The notes under the pieces were generated by a model. It was not told where the DNA came from. It ran no database searches and saw only the letters and a list, made by a program, of their open reading frames with translations. Positions 24,564-33,820 of a stretch of 64,000 bases of DNA are shown here, in pieces; positions within the stretch are counted from its first letter, which is position 1, and every line of letters starts with the position of its first letter. Origin of the DNA: Polyangiaceae bacterium (GTDB lineage: Bacteria; Myxococcota_A; Polyangia; Polyangiales; Polyangiaceae); NCBI GenBank assembly GCA_025353725.1, contig JANXOF010000053.1:62001-126000 (forward strand), read 5' to 3'. The position numbers and the translations under genes are program-made.

Positions 24564-26519
24564 CTACGCGGGAGAGTGAACGCTCTTCGCCTCCTCTTTC
24601 TGTAGCTCCTCGGCCGCAAACTGATGCCTGTAGAGGCGGGCGTAGACGCCATTCGCGTGTAAGAGTTCGTCGTGCGAGCCGCACTCGACAACACGCCCGC
24701 GGTGAAAAACGACAATTCGGTCGACGGCGCGAATCGTGGAGAGACGATGCGCGATAACGAGTGAGGTTCGACCCCTCATGACGACATCGAGCGCAACTTG
24801 AAGTCTCGCCTCCGTGTCGGAATCAATGCTCGCGGTCGCCTCGTCGAGAATCAGCACCGGCGTATCCCTGTAGAGTGCACGCGCAAACGCAAGAAGCTGA
24901 CGTTCACCGCCGGAAAAGTTCGCCCCCCGCTCGTCGACGCGGGCGTTGAGGCCACCGGGACGACGCTGAAAGAGGTCAAGGGCCCCAACGCGGGAAAGCG
25001 CTTGCTCGACCTTCGCGAGGTCTGGAGACTCGTCGCTCATCGCCACGTTGGAAGCGACCGTTCCCGCGAAGAGGAAAACGTCCTGAGGGACGACGGAAAA
25101 GAGCTCGCGCAGCTCACGGCGATCATAACTTCGAATGTCTTTGCCGAACACGCGCGCTCGCCCTTGCTCAAACTCGTAGAGTCGGAGCAGGAGGCTCGTC
25201 ACGGTGGTCTTTCCAGCGCCGGTCGCGCCGACGAGTGCGACGCGCTCGCCCTTCATCACGCGGAACGAAACATCACGCAGTACGGGTACGCCTTGCTTGT
25301 ACGAAAACGTCACGTCCTCGAGCGCGACGGCCTCGGCGGGGTCGACCGGAACAGTTGTCCCCAACGTTTCGGACGCGACCGGAGACGCGACAGGAGCATC
25401 GGCCGAGCGATCGCTTTCGAGCGAGGTCTCGTCGAGCAATTGGAAGATGCGTTCGGCTCCGCTCATCGCCGACTGAAGCACGGTGAACCGCGACGCGAGA
25501 AGGCTCACCGGCTCGAAGAATTGCTTGATATACTGGGTGAATACTACGACAAGCGAAAAGGTTATCGCGCTGTCGGTCACGCGCTTGAGGCCCACCCACC
25601 ACAAGATGCTCGCGATGCAGACCGTACCGACCATTTCAATCGCGGCGTCGAGCACCGCTTCGTAGAACACGGCCTGCTTGTTCGACTCGCGGTACTCGAG
25701 ATTGACCACGTCGAACTCTTTCGCCATTCCGCTCTCTCGCGCGTAGGCCTGCACCACGCTCATTCCTGACACTTGCTCGTTCAGAAAGGCATTGAGTCGG
25801 GCAGTCTTCACACGAATTTCGCGGTAAGCCTGACGCGCTCGACCCCTCACGTACCAAACGACTGCACCGACAAACGGCAGGGCCGCAAACGCAATAAGCG
25901 ACATGCGCGCATCGAGAATGAGCATCATGACGACAATGCCAACGAGCGCGACGAGATCTCCAATCGCGTTGAGCACACCCGACGCGAAAAGCTCCCCGAC
26001 GGCGTCCACGTCGTTGGTCGCACGCGTCACGAGACGTCCTACCGGCGTCTTATCGTAATAGCGAAGCTCGAGACGCTGCATAAATTCGAAGATGTGCGCG
26101 CGCAAGTCGGCCATCGACCGCGCGCCTGCGATCTGCATCGTGTACATCTGCACGAACGTTAGAAACTGCGTGCCAAGAACGACGAGCGAGAGCGTAACGC
26201 CGTAGCGAAGGAGTGATTGCGGCGACTCTTTCTGCGCACTTTCAACAAGTCGGCCCATAATGACAGGCCTCAGCAGACTCAGTCCGGCGGCCATCACGAT
26301 CATCGTGAGCGAAGCCGCGAGGTACGTCGCGTGCGGCTTCATAAAGGGCCATAAGCGCGCCAAGAGCTGGGCGTCGTAGGCTTGGCCGAGCCGCTCTTCT
26401 TCGTGAAAGCTACGAAGTGCAGCCGCACCTCGAGCCGCGCGCGGCGGCGGCTCGACAGGCTTTTCCGAATCTGAACGTTCGCCTTTTTCTGCTTGAGAAT
26501 GCGCCGACGAATCCGTCAT
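24564..26519 (-). CDS. ABC exporter half-transporter (active NBD)
   Basis: 651 residues: charged N-terminus of about 60 residues, six-helix exporter membrane domain, then an ATPase. Walker A GATGAGKTT, Q-loop VVPQDVFLFAG, signature FSGGERQ (not LSGGQ), Walker B LILDEATASID with the catalytic Glu, and H-loop IAHRLSTI. Codirectional with the 630-residue partner, overlapping its stop by 4 bp (26516-26519), which points to a heterodimer such as BmrCD, YheHI or MdlAB. Substrate unknown; related exporters move drugs or lipids. Confidence 0.9.
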   Translation of the reverse strand: MTDSSAHSQAEKGERSDSEKPVEPPPRAARGAAALRSFHEEERLGQAYDAQLLARLWPFMKPHATYLAASLTMIVMAAGLSLLRPVIMGRLVESAQKESPQSLLRYGVTLSLVVLGTQFLTFVQMYTMQIAGARSMADLRAHIFEFMQRLELRYYDKTPVGRLVTRATNDVDAVGELFASGVLNAIGDLVALVGIVVMMLILDARMSLIAFAALPFVGAVVWYVRGRARQAYREIRVKTARLNAFLNEQVSGMSVVQAYARESGMAKEFDVVNLEYRESNKQAVFYEAVLDAAIEMVGTVCIASILWWVGLKRVTDSAITFSLVVVFTQYIKQFFEPVSLLASRFTVLQSAMSGAERIFQLLDETSLESDRSADAPVASPVASETLGTTVPVDPAEAVALEDVTFSYKQGVPVLRDVSFRVMKGERVALVGATGAGKTTVTSLLLRLYEFEQGRARVFGKDIRSYDRRELRELFSVVPQDVFLFAGTVASNVAMSDESPDLAKVEQALSRVGALDLFQRRPGGLNARVDERGANFSGGERQLLAFARALYRDTPVLILDEATASIDSDTEARLQVALDVVMRGRTSLVIAHRLSTIRAVDRIVVFHRGRVVECGSHDELLHANGVYARLYRHQFAAEELQKEEAKSVHSPA

Positions 26520-28408
26520 GCTTCGACCTCCACCGGCAGGCCTGGCGTACTAGCCTCAGCTCCGTCGACGTCGACCGCTTCAAGGTCCGACTTCAACGAC
26601 TGTTCCGCCGCGAAGGCCGCATAAAGGCCGCCCGCCGCGACGAGCTCGAGGTGCGTCCCCTTCTCGAGCACGCGCCCCTCGTCGAGCACAAGAATTTGGT
26701 CGCACCGCGAGGCCGCCGCGACGCGGTGCGTGATCAAAAGGACGGTCCTCGATTGAGCTTGCCGCTCGATCGCATCGAGAATCGCGGACTCTGTTTTCGC
26801 ATCGACGGCGGAGAGCGGGTCATCAAGGACGAGCACGGGAGGCTCGCGGACGAGCGCACGCGCGAGCGCGATACGTTGCTTTTGACCGCCAGACAGCTGC
26901 ACGCCTCGTTCGCCTACGACAGTGTCGAACTGTTCCGGAAGTCCGAGGGCTTCTTCGAGCACCTGGGCCTCACGCGCGGCCTCGCGAATGCGCGCGACAG
27001 CGGCATCCGACTCTGGATCGTCGAGGCAAAAGCCGATGTTCCGAAGGACGGTCGTCGAAAAAAGAAAAGCATCTTGCTGCGCGTAACCTATCGCCTCACG
27101 AACCGCGACCAGGGGAAGGTCGCAAACGTCACTGCCATCGATGAAAACGGTGCCCGAGGGCGTAGGAAGGAGGCGAGCCAGCAAAAGAGCGAGCGTCGAC
27201 TTGCCCGATCCGGTACGGCCCACAATCGCCATCGACGTTCCGGTAGGGACCTCGAACGACACGTCGTCAAGCACCGGAGCCGAGCCGTACGCAAACGACA
27301 GACCGTGCACCGCAATCGAGCCGCGGACGACGGCAGGCTGAGGGAGTGAGCCGTCAGTGACCTCGGGAACCGCGTCGAAAATTTGCTTCAAGCGCTCGTA
27401 GCCCGCCCGACCCCGCTGGACGATCGAGATCGCAAAACCGAGCGCGACCATCGGCCACGTCATGCGGCCGTACGCGAGCCAGAACGCGAAAAACGCGCCG
27501 CGCGTGATGCCGCCCTCCGAGGGCTCGCGCTGAAGCAAAGACGCGCCGTACCAAAAGAAAGCGAGCACACCGAGAGAGCTCGCGGTGCCCACCATCGGTC
27601 CCATCAGGCCACGCAAGCGAGCGAGGGCGAGGCCCGCATCTCGGTAGGCTGCATTTGCCTTGTCAAAGCGGCTCCGCTCTCGCTTTTCGAGGGCGAAGCT
27701 CCGGACGATGCGGACGCCGGCGAGGTTCGTTTGGAGGACATCGCTCAGTGCGCCGAGGGACTCCTGGTTGGTCCGCGTCATGCGAAACATCGACCGCGAG
27801 AAAGAACGCGTCACGAGCACCATGAAGGGCAACATGACGAAGGCGACAAGCGTGAGACGGCCGCTTATCCGAATCATGACTTGAAGGGCGCTTGCGAACG
27901 CGAAGAGGACGTTGATGACGTTCAACACACCGAACCCGAGAAGAAGCCGAACCTGCTGTAAATCGCCGGTCGAGCGGCTCATAATCTCGCCTGCAGACAT
28001 GGTCCGATAAAACGCCGTACCGAGCCGATGCAAGCGATGCAGGAGGAGCGTGCGCAGCTCGTATTCCGCGTCGCGCCCGGCATTGAAAACAAACCAACGG
28101 CTGGCGACGCGCGCGACGAACGCGACTATAGAAAGCGCAAGAATGAGTAGCGCCGGACGCGTCACCTGGTCCGGAGCGCCGCCGAACACGGAGTCGATAG
28201 CCTCTTTGGACTTCCAGTCGATTCGGTTCAATGCAAACTGGAACGTGGCGAGCATCAGCATTCCCGCGACGTACCTAGGGAGATGCCTCTTGAACTGACC
28301 TCCCAAGGTCACGGGGAGCGTGCGCGCCGAGTCAGAGTCAGAGTCCGAGTTCGAGTCCGAGTCCGAGTCGGCAGCAAGTGTTCTGTGGGGTAGAGCGTAG
28401 CGGGGCAC
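26516..28408 (-). CDS. ABC exporter half-transporter (degenerate catalytic site)
   Basis: 630 residues. After a Ser/Asp repeat at the N-terminus come six membrane helices and an ATPase: Walker A VGRTGSGKST, Q-loop YAQQDAFLFS, signature VQLSGGQKQR, Walker B LVLDDPLSAVD, H-loop ITHRVAA. The catalytic Glu after Walker B is Asp, as in the non-hydrolysing half of heterodimeric exporters. Paired with the FSGGE signature of the 651-residue partner this predicts one degenerate and one active ATP site. The start may lie after the repeat. Confidence 0.9.
   Translation of the reverse strand: MPRYALPHRTLAADSDSDSNSDSDSDSARTLPVTLGGQFKRHLPRYVAGMLMLATFQFALNRIDWKSKEAIDSVFGGAPDQVTRPALLILALSIVAFVARVASRWFVFNAGRDAEYELRTLLLHRLHRLGTAFYRTMSAGEIMSRSTGDLQQVRLLLGFGVLNVINVLFAFASALQVMIRISGRLTLVAFVMLPFMVLVTRSFSRSMFRMTRTNQESLGALSDVLQTNLAGVRIVRSFALEKRERSRFDKANAAYRDAGLALARLRGLMGPMVGTASSLGVLAFFWYGASLLQREPSEGGITRGAFFAFWLAYGRMTWPMVALGFAISIVQRGRAGYERLKQIFDAVPEVTDGSLPQPAVVRGSIAVHGLSFAYGSAPVLDDVSFEVPTGTSMAIVGRTGSGKSTLALLLARLLPTPSGTVFIDGSDVCDLPLVAVREAIGYAQQDAFLFSTTVLRNIGFCLDDPESDAAVARIREAAREAQVLEEALGLPEQFDTVVGERGVQLSGGQKQRIALARALVREPPVLVLDDPLSAVDAKTESAILDAIERQAQSRTVLLITHRVAAASRCDQILVLDEGRVLEKGTHLELVAAGGLYAAFAAEQSLKSDLEAVDVDGAEASTPGLPVEVEA
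28329..28370 (-). repeat. Tandem 6-bp repeat encoding Ser-Asp
   Basis: Seven GAGTCN-type units on the + strand (GAGTCA, GAGTCA, GAGTCC, GAGTTC, GAGTCC, GAGTCC, GAGTCG). On the coding strand they give SDSDSNSDSDSDS near residue 14 of the 630-residue ABC half-transporter, before its first membrane helix. Unit number is likely to vary. Confidence 0.85.
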
Positions 28409-28507
28409 GAGGATCGAAACGTCATACCAGAGAGCCCGCTGCCTTGGGGGGTTTGGCCGTCCCGCAACGGCATTCGCCGCGAGAATCGTAAACGCGACCT
28501 TGGTACG

Positions 28508-29893
28508 CTAGCGCGGCCCCGTGTTCCGAGGGCTCCTGTGCGAACTCGCCAACATGGGGCGCTGGCCTTCCGTGCTCGCGACCACGTCTCTGAGCTCGAC
28601 GGTAGCTGCCAGGAGACCGAGGCGGACGCGCGCGCGCCCCTTTGAGTCGAGCTCCTGGACGACTCCAACCTTGTTTGCGAAGGCCCCGGAGAGCACGCGC
28701 ACCCGCGTTCCCTTTTCGATAGCGACCTTTGAGTCTTTGTCCGAGGCCAGCACGGGTCGAAGTCGCGGCGCGCGCATCATCGCCTGAAGCATCGGCCTGC
28801 GCGAAGGAGGCTGGCGACTCGCCTGGGCGGCCGTACGACCCTTGCCTTCGTCGGCGCAGCCAAGTTCCCCCGTGGCGTCACGAGGCTCGGCCCCAAGCAA
28901 CGACACACCGTCACCTTCACGAGCGGCAGCGAGAACGGAATGAGCCACGGTCACGAGGCCGCGCGCTTCTTCTCGCTCCCGGCGCGTCCCTTCGACGAGG
29001 GACGGCCTTTTCCTTGCGCTCCGACGTTTCCTGCGCTCGTCGCAACCGCGCTCGCGACGCGCCTCGTGCAGCGCCCGGCCCGCGCGCCACGCGCCCCGAC
29101 GACCCGCGCCGATGAGGTCGTTGTCGGGAGCCCAAGCGAGAAGCTTGTAGGCGTCGGCAAGCACGACCAGGGCGTCCGCGAGCTGCTCGCCGAGCTCCCC
29201 CGAATGCGTCAACGCGACCTCTCGCTTGACGCTCCACCCGACCCAGATGGCGCGCCGGCTCCGCTGACTGTCTTCCAATAGCGCTCGGATGTCGTCCGCC
29301 ATCGCGTGCTCGGCGCGCGGAAAATCAGGCACGCCGATCACCCCAATGGCGAACTCTTGCGGAAGCGTCTCGAACAAGGTCGTCAGCTCGAGAAGGCGAG
29401 GGCCATCGCCGAGGCGCGCTCGCAAATTTTTCACGTCAGCCTCGGCCTCAGGGCAAATTTCTAGGCTCACTTCGACGTGAACGCTGTCGATGGTGAGCGC
29501 GAGATAGGCGTGCGCACGGAGGGGGTCCACCTCAGGTTCTGTCCGAGGGACCCCCGTTCGCCCGAACGTGTCACGAATAAAAATCACGCGTTGCGCGATG
29601 GAGCGCGGGGCTCTCGACGAGAGATGCTGATCCACGTCATCCGGCACGACGACCTCAAGCGCAAGGCCGAGGGTCTCTAAGCGCGGAACAACTCCCTGCG
29701 CCCAACGCTCGATTCGCTCGCGAAGGTCCTTTCGCTGGGCCACGGACCCTGGAAAGCTCGCCTTCCGGTGGTGGGTCGCGGGCGCCGTTGACTCGAGAAA
29801 TGCATCGAAGTCTGCGGCTGAAAAGACAAGGGAGGAGGCAAGCTCTCGCGGCGCGGTCGCCTCTTCCGGGCGTTGCGGCACGGCAGCCCTCAC
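28508..29893 (-). CDS. KOW-motif protein of unknown function
   Basis: 461 residues. The C-terminal 60 residues hold a KOW-type fold: KGTRVRVLSGAFANKVGVVQ then RARVRLGLLAATVELRDVV, as in NusG and ribosomal L24/L26-like proteins. The first 240 residues form an unrecognised globular region (SLVFSAADFDAFLE, PRLLELTTLFETLPQEFAIGV). The middle (about 250-370) is very basic and low-complexity (ERRKRRSARKRPS). It may bind RNA or RNA polymerase, but this is inference. It is divergent from the sigma-factor gene with a 103-bp spacer. Confidence 0.7.
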   Translation of the reverse strand: MRAAVPQRPEEATAPRELASSLVFSAADFDAFLESTAPATHHRKASFPGSVAQRKDLRERIERWAQGVVPRLETLGLALEVVVPDDVDQHLSSRAPRSIAQRVIFIRDTFGRTGVPRTEPEVDPLRAHAYLALTIDSVHVEVSLEICPEAEADVKNLRARLGDGPRLLELTTLFETLPQEFAIGVIGVPDFPRAEHAMADDIRALLEDSQRSRRAIWVGWSVKREVALTHSGELGEQLADALVVLADAYKLLAWAPDNDLIGAGRRGAWRAGRALHEARRERGCDERRKRRSARKRPSLVEGTRREREEARGLVTVAHSVLAAAREGDGVSLLGAEPRDATGELGCADEGKGRTAAQASRQPPSRRPMLQAMMRAPRLRPVLASDKDSKVAIEKGTRVRVLSGAFANKVGVVQELDSKGRARVRLGLLAATVELRDVVASTEGQRPMLASSHRSPRNTGPR

Positions 29894-29996
29894 GACACTA
29901 AGCTTACGGACCTCGGTGGATCTGTCAACGTCGGCGCGGCCCTAGGTTAAGAGGAGCGCGCTGACTCGAGCGAAAAAGCGTGGTACGCCGGGCCTC

Positions 29997-31277
29997 GTGC
30001 CGCGATTGCCAAAGCCGTCCGCAAGCCGTGCAGCGACTCCGTCGACCTCTCGCTCTCCAAGCGCGGTCGGGGGACCGATGCGAACCCCGCGCGCGCCCAA
30101 GTTAACGAGTGCAGTGGGCGGCAAGGGAGCCAACACGGAAGCCAGCGCACTCGGGCGCCCTCGCTCCGCGAGCACGGAGGCCGAAAGTTCGAAGGCATTA
30201 AGCTCGACCGCTGAAGCTTCGCACGAGCGCGGCGAGGACGATTCCGAGCCTGCGGTCGACGAGCACGACGGAGAACCGGACGCCGCCGGGCCCGAAGAGC
30301 AAGACGGTGAAGCCGCGTCCGAGGAGAACGAAGGCGCCGAAACGAACGGGCCCCGTGCCCAGCTGCGAACGCTCCCCTCACGCGGAGTGACCCGCGGGGC
30401 GAGTTCGTCGCCGGACAGGCTAGACCCCATGGCGGCCTACCTTCGCGAGGTCCAGCGACACCCACTGCTCTCTCCGGAAGAGACTCACACACTCGCGGCC
30501 TCGTTTGTCACGACGCAGGACCCCGCGCTGGCCGCGCGCCTTGTCACCGCGAACCTTAGGCTCGTGGTGAAGATCGCTTACGAGTATCGGCGCGCCTACC
30601 GAAACGTCATGGACCTCGTACAGGAGGGAAATATCGGCCTGATGCAGGCCGTGAAGCGCTACGATCCCTACCGCGGGGTGAAACTTTCCTCGTATGCCGC
30701 ATGGTGGATACGCGCCTACATTTTGAGGTTTATCCTCAACAATTGGCGCCTCGTAAAGCTCGGGACCACGCAGGCGCAACGAAAGCTGTTTTTCAATCTC
30801 CGCAAAAAGCGCGCGGAGCTCGTCGCGATGGGGATCGACCCGTCAAACGCGGAAATTGCGAAGCAACTCAACGTTCCCGAGAGCGACGTCGAAGAAATGG
30901 ACGTGCGGCTCGCGCAGAGCGAAAAATCTCTTGATGCTCCCGTGGGTGATGCCGACGGGCGAGCTGTCGCCAAGATTGATAGGATGCCCAGCGTCGGAGC
31001 AGGCCCCGAAGCGCTCATGGCCGACAACGAGCTTCAGGCACTTCTGAAGTCCAAGCTGAAAGACTTCCGAACAACGCTTGCGGGCCCCGGCAGCAAGGAG
31101 AAAGAGCGAGCTATTTTCGACCTGCGGCTTGTCGCCGACGACCCTCTCACACTCCAAGAACTGGGCGACCGCTTCGGCATCTCGCGCGAGCGCGTGCGCC
31201 AACTCGAACAGCGATTGCTCGGGCGCCTCCGCGACCACTTGAAACGCGAAATGGGTGACGCGACGGACTCGCTCTGA
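29997..31277 (+). CDS. RpoH-like sigma factor with acidic N-terminal extension
   Basis: 426 residues from a GTG; an ATG at 30078 is an alternative. Residues about 1-140 are a Ser/Ala-, Glu/Asp-rich extension (ASHERGEDDSEPAVDEHDGE). Region 2 follows: LVTANLRLVVKIAYEYRRAY, DLVQEGNIGLMQAVKRYDPY, YAAWWIRAYILRFIL. The sigma-32 hallmark NWRLVKLGTTQAQRKLFFNL is present. Region 4 ends with LTLQELGDRFGISRERVRQL. Several RpoH-like sigma factors are known in myxobacteria for heat shock or development. rsmI begins one base after the stop, so they are cotranscribed. Confidence 0.92.
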   Translation: MPRLPKPSASRAATPSTSRSPSAVGGPMRTPRAPKLTSAVGGKGANTEASALGRPRSASTEAESSKALSSTAEASHERGEDDSEPAVDEHDGEPDAAGPEEQDGEAASEENEGAETNGPRAQLRTLPSRGVTRGASSSPDRLDPMAAYLREVQRHPLLSPEETHTLAASFVTTQDPALAARLVTANLRLVVKIAYEYRRAYRNVMDLVQEGNIGLMQAVKRYDPYRGVKLSSYAAWWIRAYILRFILNNWRLVKLGTTQAQRKLFFNLRKKRAELVAMGIDPSNAEIAKQLNVPESDVEEMDVRLAQSEKSLDAPVGDADGRAVAKIDRMPSVGAGPEALMADNELQALLKSKLKDFRTTLAGPGSKEKERAIFDLRLVADDPLTLQELGDRFGISRERVRQLEQRLLGRLRDHLKREMGDATDSL

Positions 31278-31278
31278 C

Positions 31279-32127
31279 GTGGCGGGTGAGCTCTTCGTCG
31301 TCGCCACTCCCATCGGTAACCTAGCGGACCTCACACTTCGCGCGATTGAGGTGTTGAAGGCGAGTACGCGCGTCGCTGCGGAGGACACCCGACGAACGCG
31401 CCAACTTCTCTCGCATCTCGGCATTGAGGGAAAGCCGCTTGACGCGCTTCACGCCCATTCGAGCGACCGTGACGTAGCGCGACTGGTGGCGCGTCTCGAA
31501 GCAGGCGATTCGATAGCCCTCGTAACAGACGCCGGAACCCCCGCGGTGAGCGACCCGGGGGACGCCCTCGTGAAGGCCGCGATCACGGCGGGTGTCCGCA
31601 TCGTGCCTATTCCAGGCCCGAGCGCGGTGCTCGCCGCGTTGGTGGCGAGTGGACTCGCGAGCGGCGTTGGATTCCGTTTCGTCGGGTTCCTTCCGCGCGA
31701 GGGCGCGGCGCGGCGCGACGGTATCGCGACCGTCTGCGCGACGCCGGAGCCGGTCGTGCTCTTTGAGTCACCGGAGCGTACGCAGGCCACGCTCGCAGAG
31801 CTTGCCGACGCGATGCCGGACCGCCCCGCCTGCGTGGCACGTGAGCTCACGAAGCTTCACGAAGAGGTTGTACGCGGTTCGCTCGCAAGTCTCGCGAACG
31901 ACCGCGAGTCGTGGCGCGGCGAAGTCGCGATTGTGCTCGGAGCGTGGTCGCGTGAAGCGAACGCGGAACACATTGACGCCGCCGCGATCGACGAGCGCAT
32001 CGAGCGAGAGCTCGTAACCGGTGCGCACGCTAAGACCATCGCCGACGCGATTGCAGCCTGGTCCGGACGACCGCGACGCGAAGTCTACGAGCGCGTCGTT
32101 CGCCTCAAGTCTGCACGGCGTACTTAG
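31279..32127 (+). CDS. rsmI: 16S rRNA (cytidine-1402 2'-O) methyltransferase
   Basis: About 282 residues from a GTG one base after the sigma-factor stop. SAM-dependent 2'-O-methylation of C1402 in 16S rRNA. The start GELFVVATPIGNLADLTLRA, AEDTRRTRQLLSHLGI, TDAGTPAVSDPG and PGPSAVLAALVASGL are diagnostic of RsmI. The C-terminal extension is complete (KTIADAIAAWSGRPRREVYE). Pairing with an RpoH-like sigma factor is unusual but may be positional only. Confidence 0.94.
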   Translation: MAGELFVVATPIGNLADLTLRAIEVLKASTRVAAEDTRRTRQLLSHLGIEGKPLDALHAHSSDRDVARLVARLEAGDSIALVTDAGTPAVSDPGDALVKAAITAGVRIVPIPGPSAVLAALVASGLASGVGFRFVGFLPREGAARRDGIATVCATPEPVVLFESPERTQATLAELADAMPDRPACVARELTKLHEEVVRGSLASLANDRESWRGEVAIVLGAWSREANAEHIDAAAIDERIERELVTGAHAKTIADAIAAWSGRPRREVYERVVRLKSARRT

Positions 32128-32359
32128 GTTAACCCGACAAGCCCCCGCATACAGCGTGCGCGTGCGCCCCACCTACGCTCGGCGCCGACCCACGGAGGGG
32201 GTGAGAGAAAATGAGGTCGGGTGACGCTTGGAGTCGTTGGAAGGAGCGTGCGATGATCCAGCACGATGAGCGGGAAAACGAGCATACCCACGAGGGTTTC
32301 CAGCGCGTCCAGCAGCCGAGGGATACGAAGCGTCCCGCGTGGGCTTCGAGTGCGCTTTC

Positions 32360-33820
32360 ATGTCTGAAGGGCCCTCAGAGTTTGGCGAGTCGCTGTTCGA
32401 CCTCCTCGTTTCTGGGGAGTCGACGCTCGCCACGGTATCGCTTACGCCGGGGAAAACGTACGGCGTGGGTCGAGACTCGACCTGCTCCATCGTGGTCGAC
32501 GACCCCTCCGTCTCGAGGTTTCATGCGGAATTGACCGTGGGTCTCGTGCCGACAATCACGGACCTCGGTAGCCGAAACGGCACGGTCGTAGGCGGAGTGC
32601 GGCTCAAGCGCGATGTACCCACGCCCGTCGTCGTCGGAGGCCTCGTCACAGTCGGTCGCGCCACGCTCGTCCTGCAGCAGCCCCGCTTGAAGGCACGCAC
32701 AGTTTCAAATACGATGGTGCCGGCGCCACTTTCCGCGCCGCCGACTGCGGACACCGTCGTGTTCGACCCGGTGATGAAGAACCTCTACGCCATGCTCGAC
32801 ATCGTCGCGCCGGCTCCCATCTCCGTGCTTATTCTTGGCGAGACTGGCGTGGGCAAAGAGGTGTTTGCGGCAGAGGTTCACAGGCGGTCGACCCGATCGG
32901 CCGAGCGGTTCCTTGCGCTCAACTGCGCGGCGATGCCAGAGTCCATGCTCGAAGCCGAGCTTTTCGGTTACGAACGAGGCGCATTTACGGGCGCAGTTCA
33001 ATCAAAACCGGGACTTTTCGAGTCCGCCGACCGGGGCACGGTACTGCTCGACGAACTCGGCGATATGGCACTTGCCACACAAGCAAAGCTACTTCGAGTT
33101 CTTGAAGTCGGAGAAGTCTTGCGGCTCGGTAGCTTGGTGCCGCGGCGGGTCAATATTCGTTTTATCGCGGCGACCAACCGCGACCTCGAGCAAGCCATCC
33201 GCGCGGGCGCGTTCCGGGCCGACCTCTTTTTTCGCCTCAACGGTATCACCTTCACCCTGCCTCCCCTGCGCGACCGTCGGCTCGACATTGTCCCCTTGGC
33301 CGAGTTCTTCATCGCGCGCGCGTTGGCGCGGACAAACCGCCAAGCCCTCCGGATGAGCCCCGAATTCATCTCTAAAATAGAGAGGGCGTCGTGGCCGGGA
33401 AATGTCCGCGAGCTGCGCAACGTCATCGAGCGTGCCGTCGTCCTTTGCCAAGAAGCCGAGCTTCTGGAGAGCCATGTTGTCGGTTTATCCACACAGAGTT
33501 CGTCGCTCAACGTGCCCTCTACAGAACGAGATCGCTCAAGCTTCAACGTCAGCGAGACCGGCACAGTGTCAAGCTTTCAAGGAGGTCTTGCGTCGTTAGC
33601 GGAGGTCGGAGAAGCCTACGAAACGCACGTCTCGCAAAGCGGAAACCTGCTCGACGCGGTACGCGTCCTCGAGCGCCAGCGGATCACGAATGCGCTCCAA
33701 GCGTGCGGCGGAAATCAGAGTAGGACGGCGAAAATGCTTGGTATTGCGAGGGCAACACTGCTTGCTCGGCTCGACGAATTTGGACTTGCGCGACCTCGGA
33801 AGCGACCGGCCGCACCATGA
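32360..33820 (+). CDS. FHA-domain sigma54-dependent transcription activator
   Basis: About 486 residues from the ATG at 32360. FHA domain (about 30-105): GRDSTCSIVV, SRFHAEL, SRNGT, the phosphothreonine-binding residues. AAA+ domain: Walker A GETGVGKE near 160-167, the sigma54-contacting loop GAFTGA, Walker B TVLLDELGDM. A Fis-type helix-turn-helix ends the protein (NQSRTAKMLGIARATLLARL). With FHA instead of a receiver domain, the activator should respond to Ser/Thr phosphorylation. The kinase gene overlaps its stop by 4 bp, so the two are translationally coupled. Confidence 0.93.
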   Translation: MSEGPSEFGESLFDLLVSGESTLATVSLTPGKTYGVGRDSTCSIVVDDPSVSRFHAELTVGLVPTITDLGSRNGTVVGGVRLKRDVPTPVVVGGLVTVGRATLVLQQPRLKARTVSNTMVPAPLSAPPTADTVVFDPVMKNLYAMLDIVAPAPISVLILGETGVGKEVFAAEVHRRSTRSAERFLALNCAAMPESMLEAELFGYERGAFTGAVQSKPGLFESADRGTVLLDELGDMALATQAKLLRVLEVGEVLRLGSLVPRRVNIRFIAATNRDLEQAIRAGAFRADLFFRLNGITFTLPPLRDRRLDIVPLAEFFIARALARTNRQALRMSPEFISKIERASWPGNVRELRNVIERAVVLCQEAELLESHVVGLSTQSSSLNVPSTERDRSSFNVSETGTVSSFQGGLASLAEVGEAYETHVSQSGNLLDAVRVLERQRITNALQACGGNQSRTAKMLGIARATLLARLDEFGLARPRKRPAAP

